Origin: Sediminicola sp035798135 | GTDB taxonomy: Bacteria > Bacteroidota > Bacteroidia > Flavobacteriales > Flavobacteriaceae | NCBI GenBank assembly: GCA_035798135.1 | Contig: JAPFBR010000002.1 | Span: forward strand, 434,001-498,000 | Reading direction: 5' to 3' | Length of the DNA: 64,000 nt | In this document: piece by piece, positions 16,361 through 25,262 of the stretch | Position numbering within the stretch: position 1 is the first letter of the stretch | Layout: each line of letters starts with the position of its first letter | Translations under genes and position numbers: made by a program | Notes under the pieces: model-generated | The model's input: the letters and a program-made list of their open reading frames with translations, nothing else | What the model was told of the DNA's origin: nothing | The model's database searches: none

Positions 16361-19147
16361 ATGAAGTTAACCTATGCTATTTCAGCATTTCTATTATTCA
16401 GCTTTACAGCTGCTTTTTCTCAGACTACGGTAAGTGGAACTGTGAAAGACGATGCTGGTTTACCCCTTGCCGGTGTGAACATTGTTGAAAAAGGAACATC
16501 TAACGGAACATCATCAAATTTTGATGGTAATTATGAAATTTCAGTAGCGGCCAACGCCACCTTGGTATTTAGCTATGTAGGCTTTACTACCACGGAAAAA
16601 AATGTAAATGGCCAATCCACCATTAATGTGGTCCTAGCAGAAGGAATGCAACTGGATGAATTTATTGTGGTTGGTTCACGTACGGCACCTAGAAGTAATG
16701 CGGACACCCCATTACCTGTAGATGTTATAGGTGCTAAAGAATTGACTTCCACTGGACAAATGACCTTTGATAAGGCATTACAGTACAGAATTCCATCTTT
16801 TAACACGGTACAAACCCCGGTAAACGATGCGACCTCTTTATTGGATCCTTATGAAATTAGAAACATGGGACCAAGTAGAACCTTGATCTTAATCAACGGA
16901 AAAAGGAAAAACCTAAGTGCTTTGTTATACACCCAAACTTCTCCGGGTAGAGGTGAAACAGGAGCTGATATCTCAGCTATCCCTACAGACGCTATCAAAA
17001 GAGTAGAAATTCTAAGAGATGGAGCTTCTGCCCAATATGGTTCTGATGCAATCGCAGGGGTAATGAACATTATACTTAAAGATACACCAAATGAAGGTTC
17101 AGCCACTATTAGAACGGGTATTACCTCTGAAGGTGATGGCGAAATGTTTGGAGTTGCCTTAAATAATGGAAGTAGTATTGGCGAAGACAAAGGTTTTGTA
17201 AACTATACTGTTGATCTATCTAAAGTAAACTTAGCGAATAGACCAGGTACAGTAAATGCAGCTGGTGAAGCTGCAGATTTTGGTGCTGATATAGCAGATG
17301 TGCAAGAGTTTTTAGGTCGAAGGCCAGATGCAGGTAACATCAATGGTTCTCCTGAAACAGCAGCTGCCAAATTTTCTGTAAACCTTGGTTACGATTTAAG
17401 TGAAAATACAGAACTTTATGCAAACGCTGCTTATGTATATAAATCAGTTAACAGTTTCGCTAATTATAGAACTCCTTATTGGAGAACAGTAGGTGACTTT
17501 CCATATTTAGCTGATTTCTTTCCTGGTGATAATCCTACTACAGCTGGTGGCTATGATGGTTACGTACCAACCTTTGAAGGTTTATTAAGTGATTACAATG
17601 GTACCATTGGTTTTAAATCGACCATTAACGATTGGAATGTTGATGCAAGTTTTACAACCGGGGGCAACTTACAAACTTATAAAGTGAATCAAACCCATAA
17701 CCGAAATGTCGTTTACTCTCCTTCAGTATTCATAGATGCAAATGGAAATGGATCTGTAGATGATGGTGAAATTACTGAAGGTTCAGAATTGTACCGAGCA
17801 AATAGCCAGCAATCTTTTGATCCGGGTGGAACAAAATTTACGCATAATGTAGGTAACATTGATATATCAAGACTACTATCTGATAAAGTAAGTATAGGTG
17901 TAGGTGCTGAGTTTAGAACTGAAACCTTTGAAGTTATTGAAGGTGAACTAGCTTCATACGATGGTGGTGGTGCCGATTCATTTGCAGGTGCTTCACCCCA
18001 AAACTCAGGCAAATTTAACCGATATAATATTGGTGGCTACTTCAGTTTGGATTATGACGTCACAGATGCTTTTTTACTTAGTGGTACCGTTAGGACAGAA
18101 AACTATTCTGATTTTGGTAATGCTTTTGTATACAAGTTTAGCTCTCGTTATAAAGTAAGTGATGCTTTTACCTTAAGAGGTTCAATCTCTTCTGGGTTCA
18201 GAGCTCCTACCCTACACCAAATTTATACTCAAAAAGCACAGTATAGCTTTATTCCAGGTCAAGGTATCCAAGTAGGTGGTTTAATTAATAATGTTTCAAC
18301 CCAAGCGAAATTATTGGGTATTCCTCAATTGGATGCCGAAACATCTCAAAATTTCACAATAGGTTTTGGTGGTAAAATTGCCAGTCAATTTAGCTATACA
18401 TTTGATTACTATAACATCGCAGTTAAAGACCGGATTGTATTAGGTGCTGAAATAAGTGCTACTGGTGATGCTACAAATCCTTTGGATATTCTTTTAGCTT
18501 CAAATAATTTAAGTGATGTAAGCTTCTTTTCAAATGCAATTGACACCAAAACATCTGGTATCGATGTAGTATTAAGCTATGATAATATTGCCTTAGGGCA
18601 AGGTTTGCTTGATTTAAACCTATCAGGAAACTACACTATTCAAAACGAACGTGATGGAGCAGTTAAAGACATTCCTTTAGTTGCCAATGCTGGACAGTCT
18701 GTTGTTAATGAAACGCAAGAAGCCTTATTCTTTACTTCTAGACCAGAAACAAAATGGATCTTAGGAGCTAATTATGACATTAACAAGTTTGGCTTCTCCT
18801 TAAACAATACTTATTTTGGTAAGACTACGTTTCAGCAACAAGGATTGGATAATAATATATTTACAGAGTTTACTCCAAAAATTGTAACCGATTTGGGGAT
18901 TAATTATAGTGCAACTGAGAAACTTACTCTTGCTCTCAATATCAACAACATATTGGATGTATTACCTGAGTGGAGTTTTAAATCTAAGAATGCTGCAGGA
19001 GATGCAATTTTGGCAGATGCAGCCCAAGTACAAAATCAGTCTAATCTGATTACGTTTAACCAACGTTATTCTCAGATGACCTATGATGGGTACCATTTTA
19101 GTCAATTGGGAACCATGTTAAATTTATCAGTGAATTACAGATTCTAG
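16361..19147 (+). CDS. TonB-dependent outer-membrane receptor
   Basis: 928 residues. The signal peptide is at residues 1-20 (ending AAFSQ). A carboxypeptidase-regulatory-like domain covers about 21-105 (TVSGTVKDDAGLPLAGVNIV), a plug domain about 110-235 (PLPVDVIGAKEL to IKRVEILRDGASAQYGSDAI), and a long beta barrel ends in the aromatic terminus NLSVNYRF. It imports a ligand through the outer membrane, energised by TonB-ExbBD. No SusD partner follows, so it is not a SusCD glycan system; the ligand is unknown. The gene is monocistronic with its own terminator and a long upstream control region. Confidence 0.92.
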   Translation: MKLTYAISAFLLFSFTAAFSQTTVSGTVKDDAGLPLAGVNIVEKGTSNGTSSNFDGNYEISVAANATLVFSYVGFTTTEKNVNGQSTINVVLAEGMQLDEFIVVGSRTAPRSNADTPLPVDVIGAKELTSTGQMTFDKALQYRIPSFNTVQTPVNDATSLLDPYEIRNMGPSRTLILINGKRKNLSALLYTQTSPGRGETGADISAIPTDAIKRVEILRDGASAQYGSDAIAGVMNIILKDTPNEGSATIRTGITSEGDGEMFGVALNNGSSIGEDKGFVNYTVDLSKVNLANRPGTVNAAGEAADFGADIADVQEFLGRRPDAGNINGSPETAAAKFSVNLGYDLSENTELYANAAYVYKSVNSFANYRTPYWRTVGDFPYLADFFPGDNPTTAGGYDGYVPTFEGLLSDYNGTIGFKSTINDWNVDASFTTGGNLQTYKVNQTHNRNVVYSPSVFIDANGNGSVDDGEITEGSELYRANSQQSFDPGGTKFTHNVGNIDISRLLSDKVSIGVGAEFRTETFEVIEGELASYDGGGADSFAGASPQNSGKFNRYNIGGYFSLDYDVTDAFLLSGTVRTENYSDFGNAFVYKFSSRYKVSDAFTLRGSISSGFRAPTLHQIYTQKAQYSFIPGQGIQVGGLINNVSTQAKLLGIPQLDAETSQNFTIGFGGKIASQFSYTFDYYNIAVKDRIVLGAEISATGDATNPLDILLASNNLSDVSFFSNAIDTKTSGIDVVLSYDNIALGQGLLDLNLSGNYTIQNERDGAVKDIPLVANAGQSVVNETQEALFFTSRPETKWILGANYDINKFGFSLNNTYFGKTTFQQQGLDNNIFTEFTPKIVTDLGINYSATEKLTLALNINNILDVLPEWSFKSKNAAGDAILADAAQVQNQSNLITFNQRYSQMTYDGYHFSQLGTMLNLSVNYRF

Positions 19148-19166
19148 AAAACAATTATTTTTATTG

Positions 19167-19201
19167 AAAAAAGCTACCTAATTTTAGGTAGCTTTTTTTT
19201 A
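19167..19201 (+). terminator. Terminator after TonB receptor
   Basis: Stem AAGCTACCTA (19171-19180) with TAGGTAGCTT (19185-19194), a four-base loop and a following T run. Confidence 0.9.
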
Positions 19202-19208
19202 TGCTAAT

Positions 19209-19952
19209 ATGAGCAATTTATACGGACAAGCGTTATCCAAGGTATTTGATAAAGTCTATCAAGGCTTTGTCGATTATAAAGCCGAATATCTATTCTATGC
19301 TGATCTGTGTCAAGCAAACAATGTAAAATCTATTTTAGAGTTAGGCTGTGGTACAGGAAACTTAGCGATTAACTTTAGTAAGAACTTTCAAGAATATCTT
19401 GGTCTGGATTACAGTCAACATATGCTTTCCTTAGCACGGGAAAAATTTCCTGATGGGAATTTTATTCAAGGGGATATGCGAAATTTCAATTTAGATAAAA
19501 AATTTGATATCGCCCTGATCACAGGTAGATCAACCAGTTACCTGCTCACAAATGATGATATTTTGAACACTTTTAAATGCATTCATACTGTGTTGAATAG
19601 AAAAGGATATTTGATTTTTGATTGTATTGATGCTACTCGTTTTATACCCTATATAACAGAAAATCCAAGGGTAATACACCAATGTATGTTTGAGGATATC
19701 CACTATAGTAGGACTTCCGAATGGTATGTGGAAAAAAAAGATCAAAATATCATAAATTGGACTTCGAATTACTTCAGACTGGATGGATCAAAGCAAAATC
19801 TATTGGGAAATGATACAGTTTCATTCAAAGTATACACCAAATCAGCGATCAAATCAACATTGAACATTGCCGGATTTGAAATACTGAAAATTATAGATCG
19901 CACTACCTATGCCTTTGATACTTTTGTGATCGTCGCCAAAAAAACCAAATAA
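19209..19952 (+). CDS. Class I SAM-dependent methyltransferase
   Basis: 247 residues with a Rossmann methyltransferase core: motif I is ILELGCGTGNLAINF (about residues 41-55), followed by LGLDYSQHMLSLAREKFP and FIQGDMRNF. The substrate is not identifiable. It starts just after the terminator of the receptor, so it needs its own promoter. Resemblance is to small-molecule methyltransferases of the Methyltransf_25 type. A second, unrelated methyltransferase lies at 30665-31264. Confidence 0.87.
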   Translation: MSNLYGQALSKVFDKVYQGFVDYKAEYLFYADLCQANNVKSILELGCGTGNLAINFSKNFQEYLGLDYSQHMLSLAREKFPDGNFIQGDMRNFNLDKKFDIALITGRSTSYLLTNDDILNTFKCIHTVLNRKGYLIFDCIDATRFIPYITENPRVIHQCMFEDIHYSRTSEWYVEKKDQNIINWTSNYFRLDGSKQNLLGNDTVSFKVYTKSAIKSTLNIAGFEILKIIDRTTYAFDTFVIVAKKTK

Positions 19953-19983
19953 AAAACCCAATCGTACAATTGGGTTTTTTATT
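19951..19983. terminator. Terminator between methyltransferase and ferredoxin genes
   Basis: AAAACCCAAT pairs with ATTGGGTTTT across a six-base loop, with A and T runs on either side. It overlaps the methyltransferase stop region and faces the convergent ferredoxin end, so it is probably bidirectional. Confidence 0.85.
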
Positions 19984-20003
19984 ATCTTCAATTCTTTCAA
20001 GAA

Positions 20004-20354
20004 TTAATCTGGGTGCATAAACCGTTGCTTGGCCAATAGTTCTTCCTCTGTTTCCACATGACCGTCATCTGGAACACAACAATCCACCGGGCAAACTGCG
20101 GCACATTGGGGTTCTTCATGGAAGCCCATACATTCCGTACATTTATCAGGAGAGATATAATATATTTCATCACTTATTGGCTCTTGAACTTCATCGGCAT
20201 CCACTTCCGAGCCATTTGGCAATACAACTTTCCCTTTCAATGAAGTGCCGTCGCTATATCTCCAATCATCCGCCCCCTCATAAATCGCTGTATTTGGACA
20301 TTCAGGTTCACATGCCCCACAATTTATACATTCATCAGTTATTATAATTGCCAT
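20004..20354 (-). CDS. 2[4Fe-4S] ferredoxin
   Basis: 116 residues with two cluster motifs: C9, C12, C15, C19 (CINCGACEPEC) and C72, C75, C84, C88 (CTECMGFHEEPQCAAVC). Two additional cysteines follow at 92-93. The long spacer between the motifs and the eight-residue CX8C step are typical of Alvin-type ferredoxins, which have very low reduction potential. It is cytoplasmic and transfers single electrons; its partner is unknown. It is divergent from the acyl-CoA reductase gene, with overlapping promoter elements. Confidence 0.93.
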   Translation of the reverse strand: MAIIITDECINCGACEPECPNTAIYEGADDWRYSDGTSLKGKVVLPNGSEVDADEVQEPISDEIYYISPDKCTECMGFHEEPQCAAVCPVDCCVPDDGHVETEEELLAKQRFMHPD

Positions 20355-20374
20355 AAATTTCTTTTTCTATTGCT

Positions 20375-20382
20375 TACTTTTG
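20375..20382 (+). promoter_or_regulatory. -7 element for the acyl-CoA reductase gene
   Basis: TACTTTTG, 37 bases before the ATG at 20420. It lies only 2 bases from the opposite-strand element of the ferredoxin promoter. Confidence 0.45.
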
Positions 20383-20384
20383 CA

Positions 20385-20414
20385 CAAAGGTAAACCTATT
20401 AAAACACTATACAA
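20385..20414 (-). promoter_or_regulatory. Ferredoxin gene promoter
   Basis: On the minus strand TTG (20412-20414), a 19-base spacer, then TACCTTTG (20385-20392) match the -33/-7 architecture of Bacteroidota promoters. The gene starts 30 bases further on. Confidence 0.55.
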
Positions 20415-20419
20415 AGATA

Positions 20420-21481
20420 ATGACTGAGCTTGAACTGAGATTAGAAGCATTTGTTAAACTTGGTGGTTTATTCCGGGAGTTTTGTGAATTTTCGAAAAAT
20501 AGTGACCATAATCAAGAAACCGCGAACGAATGGTTTTTGGAATTTGATGAAACTATTGTATTGGCTGGACATAAAAATGGATGGTTCATTAAGGAAAATA
20601 TACTTTTTTGTCTTGAAAAATGGGGGGATGTATTGACAGAGGAAAATCTTATTAAATGGATCTCAAAATATAATCTTGATCAAAACAAACCTAAAACTGT
20701 CGCTTTAATCATGGCCGGCAATATTCCCTTGGTTGGTTTTCATGATTTCATGGTCACTATTTTAACGGGGAATAGGGCATTAATAAAATTATCCTCCAAT
20801 GACAATGTTTTACTGCCGTTCGTTATAAAATATTTAGCCTTCCTTGCTCCTACCCTCAAAAATGAAATGGTTGTTACCGAGGGAAAAATGGAGGGGTTTG
20901 ATGCAGTGGTTGCCACTGGAAGTGATAATACCGCTAGATATTTTGAGCATTATTTTGGAAATAAACCCAATATTATCAGAAGAAACAGGAATTCCTTGGC
21001 CATTTTAACGGGGAATGAAACCGTTCAAGAAATACAGGCTCTTGGAGAGGATATTTTTAGATATTATGGGCTTGGCTGTAGAAGTGTTTCTAAATTTTAT
21101 GTACCCAAAAACTACAATTTCGACTCTTTTTTTGAAGCGATATATTCTTATAATCCGATAATCAATCAAGTGAAGTACGCCAACAATTATGATTATAACA
21201 AGGCGGTATATTTAATGAGTGAATACAAATTGCTGGATAATGGCTTTTTGATGCTCAAGGAAGATAAAAGTTATTCTTCGCCTATTGCCACAGTATTTTA
21301 TGAGTTTTATGATTCCTTGGATACGCTGAAATTAAAACTTGAAGCTGAAAAGGAAAAAATACAATGCATTGTTGGCAAGGGGATTTTAGATGGGGAAATT
21401 CCATATGGAGAAACACAGAATCCAAGTTTATCGGACTATGCAGATGGCGTAGATACTGTAGCGTTTCTGATAAATGCATAA
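20420..21481 (+). CDS. LuxC-like acyl-CoA reductase (aldehyde dehydrogenase superfamily)
   Basis: 353 residues. The segments LIMAGNIPLVGFHDF (about 96-110), KLSSNDNVLLP, VATGSDNTARYFEHYFG and YYGLGCRSVSKFYVP match the bacterial acyl-CoA reductase family; C220 is the expected thioester-forming nucleophile. Such enzymes reduce acyl-CoA or acyl-protein thioesters to aldehydes with NADPH. There are no luciferase or fatty-acid reductase partner genes here, so bioluminescence is not implied. It is followed by serC and a serA-like gene on the same strand (69-base gap). The physiological substrate is unknown. Confidence 0.85.
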   Translation: MTELELRLEAFVKLGGLFREFCEFSKNSDHNQETANEWFLEFDETIVLAGHKNGWFIKENILFCLEKWGDVLTEENLIKWISKYNLDQNKPKTVALIMAGNIPLVGFHDFMVTILTGNRALIKLSSNDNVLLPFVIKYLAFLAPTLKNEMVVTEGKMEGFDAVVATGSDNTARYFEHYFGNKPNIIRRNRNSLAILTGNETVQEIQALGEDIFRYYGLGCRSVSKFYVPKNYNFDSFFEAIYSYNPIINQVKYANNYDYNKAVYLMSEYKLLDNGFLMLKEDKSYSSPIATVFYEFYDSLDTLKLKLEAEKEKIQCIVGKGILDGEIPYGETQNPSLSDYADGVDTVAFLINA

Positions 21482-21550
21482 AATTAGAAGATTATCCCTA
21501 TTGTTTTCATCTTAATTATTGAACTTTACCACATAAACATTTCACCACTC

Positions 21551-22615
21551 ATGAAAAAACATAATTTTAGTGCGGGACCATGCGTCCTTCCCCAAGAAGT
21601 AATACTTAAATCAGCAGAAGCCATCCAGGATTTCAATGGACTTGGACTTTCTCTCATAGAGATATCGCATCGGAGTAAAGATTTTGTAGCTGTAATGGAT
21701 AAGGCACAAGCCTTGGCATTGGAACTATTAGGTTTGGAAAACAAAGGATATAAAGCGCTCTTTTTACAGGGAGGTGCAAGCCTACAGTTTCTCATGACCG
21801 CCTATAACTTATTGGAGAAAAAAGCAGGCTATCTCAATACTGGAACATGGAGTGAAAAAGCGATAAAGGAGGCCAAACTATTCGGTGAGGTGCTAGAGGT
21901 TGGTTCTTCAAAATCGGAAGGCTACAATTTTATTCCTAAGATGTACGGTGTCCCCAATGATCTGGATTACCTGCACCTAACCTCTAACAATACCATTTTT
22001 GGGACTCAAATAAAAAACTTCCCTAAGGTGAATGTTCCCTTGGTATGTGATATGAGCTCTGATATTTTTTCCAGACAACTAGATTTTTCCCAATTTGACT
22101 TGATCTATGCGGGTGCTCAAAAAAATATGGGTCCGGCTGGGACTACCTTGGTAGTTGTTAAAGAATCGGTATTGGGTAAGGTAAGCCGTAAAATACCTTC
22201 AATGATGGACTATCAGATTCACATTTCAAAAAAGAGCATGTTCAATACCCCCGCGGTATTTCCGGTATATGTTTCCATGTTGACCTTGGAATGGTTGAAA
22301 AATTTAGGTGGTATTCCGGCCATTGAAGAGATTAACAATAAAAAGGCACAATTGTTATACTCAGAAGTAGACCTAAATCCCTTATTCAAAGGGTATTCTG
22401 TTAAAGAGGACAGATCTACCATGAACGCCACATTTAATCTTATTGATGATAAATTGCAAAGTAATTTTGATTCCATGTGGAAAGAGGCAGGTATCAATGG
22501 CCTAAGCGGACATAGATCTGTTGGAGGTTATCGCGCATCCATGTACAATGCTCTTTCATTGGATAGTGTTGGAGTTTTGGTAGATGTAATGAGCGAATTG
22601 GAGAGAAAGGCATAA
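21551..22615 (+). CDS. serC: 3-phosphoserine/phosphohydroxythreonine aminotransferase
   Basis: A PLP enzyme of serine and, in many bacteria, pyridoxal-phosphate biosynthesis. Visible marks are HNFSAGPCVLPQEV at the N terminus, GGASLQF, the PLP lysine K191 in YAGAQKNMGPAGTT, and SGHRSVGGYRASMYNA at the end. Length (354 residues) is normal. It is followed 35 bases later by the D-2-hydroxyacid dehydrogenase gene, the preceding enzyme of the serine pathway, so the two form a functional pair. Confidence 0.95.
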   Translation: MKKHNFSAGPCVLPQEVILKSAEAIQDFNGLGLSLIEISHRSKDFVAVMDKAQALALELLGLENKGYKALFLQGGASLQFLMTAYNLLEKKAGYLNTGTWSEKAIKEAKLFGEVLEVGSSKSEGYNFIPKMYGVPNDLDYLHLTSNNTIFGTQIKNFPKVNVPLVCDMSSDIFSRQLDFSQFDLIYAGAQKNMGPAGTTLVVVKESVLGKVSRKIPSMMDYQIHISKKSMFNTPAVFPVYVSMLTLEWLKNLGGIPAIEEINNKKAQLLYSEVDLNPLFKGYSVKEDRSTMNATFNLIDDKLQSNFDSMWKEAGINGLSGHRSVGGYRASMYNALSLDSVGVLVDVMSELERKA

Positions 22616-22650
22616 AAGCATTATTTTAATAATACGATTATACAAGATAG

Positions 22651-23607
22651 ATGAGTATGAAAATATTGGTGAACGATAGAATATCACAAACAGGAATACA
22701 AGCCTTGGAAAATGCGGGCTTTGAAGTAAACACCACTAAAGTAGCACAAGAGCAACTGATAAATTATATCAATAAAAATTCTATTGACATTCTATTGGTT
22801 AGAAGTGCCACTCAAGTAGATAAGCAAGTGATAGACAATTGTCCAACTTTAAATATAATAGGTAGGGCCGGCGTTGGGATGGACAATATTGATGTGGAAT
22901 ATGCCAAACAAAAAGGAATTAAGGTTTTAAATACTCCAGAAGCTTCTGCAGAGTCTGTGGCAGAGCTGGTTTTCGCCCATTTGTATGGTGGTGTTCGCTT
23001 TGTTTATGATTCCAATAGAAGTATGCCGTTAGAAGGAGACAGTAAGTTCAATAGCCTTAAAAAAGCATATTCAAAGGGATTGGAACTAAAAGGAAAGACC
23101 TTAGGGATCATTGGTTTTGGAAAAATTGGGCAGGCAACAGCCAAAATAGCGCTGGGCATCGGGATGAAAGTTATGTATCATGACCATCATAGAGAAGAAA
23201 CAACGATAACAGTTCCCTTCTTCGACGGGCAATCTGTTTCCTTTGTTTTAAAGAACAATTCTATGGAGAATTTGTTAAAATCGGCAGATTTTTTCTCCAT
23301 GCACGTTCCGGCCAAAAAGGATTACGTCATAGGAAAGAAGGAGTTTGAATTAATGAAAGACGGGGTAGGAATCATAAATACCGCTCGTGGTGGGGTTATA
23401 GACGAAGTGGCGCTAGTTGATGCCTTAGAAAATGGTAAAGTGCTTTTTGCCGGATTGGATGTTTATGAATCTGAACCAAATCCGGAGATAAGGATACTTA
23501 TGCATCCACAAATATCCCTGACCCCTCACATCGGAGGTAGTACTATAGAAGCACAAGATAGGATTGGATTGGAAATAGCGAATTTAATCATTAATTTAAC
23601 GGATTAG
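22651..23607 (+). CDS. serA: D-3-phosphoglycerate dehydrogenase-like enzyme, short form
   Basis: 318 residues of the D-2-hydroxyacid dehydrogenase family: AGVGMDNIDVEYAK, the NAD motif LGIIGFGKIGQATAKIA, the catalytic arginine region NTARGGVIDE, a glutamate in LDVYESEPNPE, and the catalytic histidine in LTPHIGGSTIEAQ. It lacks the ACT/regulatory domain of longer SerA forms, so allosteric control by serine is unlikely. Adjacency to serC supports phosphoglycerate as substrate; 4-phosphoerythronate (PdxB-like use) is an alternative. A start two codons later (MKILVND) is possible. Confidence 0.88.
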   Translation: MSMKILVNDRISQTGIQALENAGFEVNTTKVAQEQLINYINKNSIDILLVRSATQVDKQVIDNCPTLNIIGRAGVGMDNIDVEYAKQKGIKVLNTPEASAESVAELVFAHLYGGVRFVYDSNRSMPLEGDSKFNSLKKAYSKGLELKGKTLGIIGFGKIGQATAKIALGIGMKVMYHDHHREETTITVPFFDGQSVSFVLKNNSMENLLKSADFFSMHVPAKKDYVIGKKEFELMKDGVGIINTARGGVIDEVALVDALENGKVLFAGLDVYESEPNPEIRILMHPQISLTPHIGGSTIEAQDRIGLEIANLIINLTD

Positions 23608-23675
23608 GGATGTTTACACCATACCTTATTTTTCATTTTAGTATCTTAGTGTCCTAACAAACATAAGCGTAAATC

Positions 23676-24308
23676 ATGGCAGGAGTATTAGAATTATTGG
23701 ACAGCCCAATAGGCAAACAGTTAATTGGTGGAATAGCCGGTCAAACAGGTAATTCCGAGGATAAAACAGCTAATGTGCTCAGCATGGCGATGCCATTACT
23801 AATGGGTGCCATGAAAAAAAATGCCGCTTCCCCACAAGGGGCTGAAGGGCTAATGAACGCATTAAACTCTAAACATAATGGAAGTATTATGGACAACCTT
23901 GGAGGTTTGTTCAGCGGAGGTGTGGATCAATCGGTTCTTACCGATGGTGCTGGGATTCTTGGCCATTTATTAGGGAACAAACAATCTCTTGTTGAAAATA
24001 CATTAAGTCAAAAATCAGGTTTGGATGCAAGTTCAGTAGCCGAAATATTAAAAATAGCCGCGCCTATCCTAATGGGATTTTTAGGCAAACAAAAAGCCCA
24101 GAACAACCTTAAAGATGCTGATGGACTTACTGGTCTTCTAGGTAGTATGTTGGGAGGTCAACCTCAACAAAATCAAAGCCTGATCACTAGCCTTCTCGAC
24201 TCTGATGGTGACGGAAGTGTTCTTGATGATGTTGCGGATATGGTTTTGGGCAGTACAAAGAAAAAAGGAGGCATCGGGGGTATGTTGGGAGGTCTCTTTG
24301 GGAAATAA
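23676..24308 (+). CDS. DUF937 domain protein
   Basis: 210 residues, rich in Gly, Leu and Met, with repeated patterns such as ANVLSMAMPLLMGAMKKNA and ILKIAAPILMGFLGKQKA typical of DUF937/YidB-like proteins. The segment LLDSDGDGSVLDDVADMVLG looks like a calcium-binding loop, and the C terminus is glycine-rich (GGIGGMLGGLFG). No signal peptide is present. The function is unknown. A terminator follows closely, and the gene seems to be transcribed on its own. Confidence 0.85.
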   Translation: MAGVLELLDSPIGKQLIGGIAGQTGNSEDKTANVLSMAMPLLMGAMKKNAASPQGAEGLMNALNSKHNGSIMDNLGGLFSGGVDQSVLTDGAGILGHLLGNKQSLVENTLSQKSGLDASSVAEILKIAAPILMGFLGKQKAQNNLKDADGLTGLLGSMLGGQPQQNQSLITSLLDSDGDGSVLDDVADMVLGSTKKKGGIGGMLGGLFGK

Positions 24309-24336
24309 AAAGAATTGCACATAAGAATAATTTAAC

Positions 24337-24368
24337 AAAACCATCTGCCAGCCCAGATGGTTTTTTTG
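24337..24368 (+). terminator. Terminator after DUF937 gene
   Basis: AACCATCTG pairs with CAGATGGTT across a six-base loop, followed by seven T. Confidence 0.85.
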
Positions 24369-24396
24369 TATCTTAAATAGTATAAAAGTCTATTTC

Positions 24397-24858
24397 ATGA
24401 ATTATAAAATATTCCTTAAGATCATAGTATTCTTATTTGTGGCAATCCTGGCCATTGGGAGCTGTACAAGTAAAAAACAAGCTTTGGGAGTAACCGATCA
24501 AGAAAAAATTGCATTTGACCAAAAAGAAGGGGACACGATCACCATAGCCAATGACAGCTTGGAATATGACATTATCATCATTGAGCCCGGTTATAATTTT
24601 TGGTTGCAATCCATTGCAAAACCTAGACAATACTATTCACAATCATTTTTGGAAAATAGGAACAATATTTATGTAAGGGAATGGAATTCCAGGGTATTAC
24701 AACCACAGCGGTATAGTCCAAATCTATACGAACTACAAATCAACTATGACCCCTTCATTGATTATGGTTACGAGGTAAACTACCAATTGTACAATTACTT
24801 TGTCTATTTCCAACGCAAGTACAATCAACGTTTGGGTCCTTTTGTTCCTAGAATTTAA
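24397..24858 (+). CDS. Lipoprotein, DUF6146-like
   Basis: 153 residues. The signal peptide ends in a lipobox with Cys23 (ILAIGSC), so it is lipid-anchored. The mature part contains YDIIIIEPGYNFWLQSIAKP, then RNNIYVREWNSRVLQP and a tyrosine-rich tail. The family is conserved in Bacteroidota and I believe it corresponds to DUF6146, with no known role. The promoter of the following gene lies inside its 3' end. Confidence 0.78.
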   Translation: MNYKIFLKIIVFLFVAILAIGSCTSKKQALGVTDQEKIAFDQKEGDTITIANDSLEYDIIIIEPGYNFWLQSIAKPRQYYSQSFLENRNNIYVREWNSRVLQPQRYSPNLYELQINYDPFIDYGYEVNYQLYNYFVYFQRKYNQRLGPFVPRI

Positions 24859-24872
24859 AAACATTATCTTTG
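24842..24872 (+). promoter_or_regulatory. Promoter of the DUF6787-like gene
   Basis: TTG (24842-24844), a 20-base spacer and TATCTTTG (24865-24872) fit the Bacteroidota consensus. It overlaps the last codons of the preceding gene and lies 20 bases before the ATG at 24893, which supports that start over the longer frame beginning at 24800. Confidence 0.6.
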
Positions 24873-24892
24873 CCCGAGAATTAAAAAAAGAT

Positions 24893-25210
24893 ATGAAGAA
24901 ACTAAAAGAACGTTGGGATATAGATACCAACTTCGAGGTCATCATCATTTTTTTAGTATTTGCAATAACCGGTTCCAGCTCGGTTAAAATTGCCCGTCCC
25001 TTATTGGAATCAATTGGATTTACAAGATCCATTTTTCCAGAAGATGGAATTTATACCTTTCTATATTGGACTACCCGAATCCTTATCATATTTCCAATTT
25101 ATCAATTGTTACTCGTTCTATTTGGTTGGTTATTTGGTCAATTTAAATTTTTCTGGAAATTTGAAAAGAAAATGTTGGGAAGATTAGGATTAGGTTTTCT
25201 CTTTAAATAA
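24893..25210 (+). CDS. Small membrane protein, DUF6787-like
   Basis: 105 residues from the ATG at 24893 (MKKLKERWDI). Three hydrophobic segments are visible: FEVIIIFLVFAITGSS, TFLYWTTRILIIFPIYQLLLVLFGWLFG (possibly two), and a C-terminal FFWKFEKKMLGRLG amphipathic stretch. I recall this family under DUF6787, and older databases mislabelled it as a diacylglyceryl transferase. The 31 codons upstream in frame overlap the preceding gene and are unlikely to be translated. Confidence 0.8.
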   Translation: MKKLKERWDIDTNFEVIIIFLVFAITGSSSVKIARPLLESIGFTRSIFPEDGIYTFLYWTTRILIIFPIYQLLLVLFGWLFGQFKFFWKFEKKMLGRLGLGFLFK

Positions 25211-25262
25211 AATTATACTTTCCTTAACATGCCTTCTTCTATGAATTGGTTTAGTTTGTGAT

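Noticed and set aside
20420..21481. LuxC homologue as sign of bioluminescence
   Set aside because: No luciferase (LuxAB) or LuxDE genes are present; the family is found in many non-luminous Bacteroidota.
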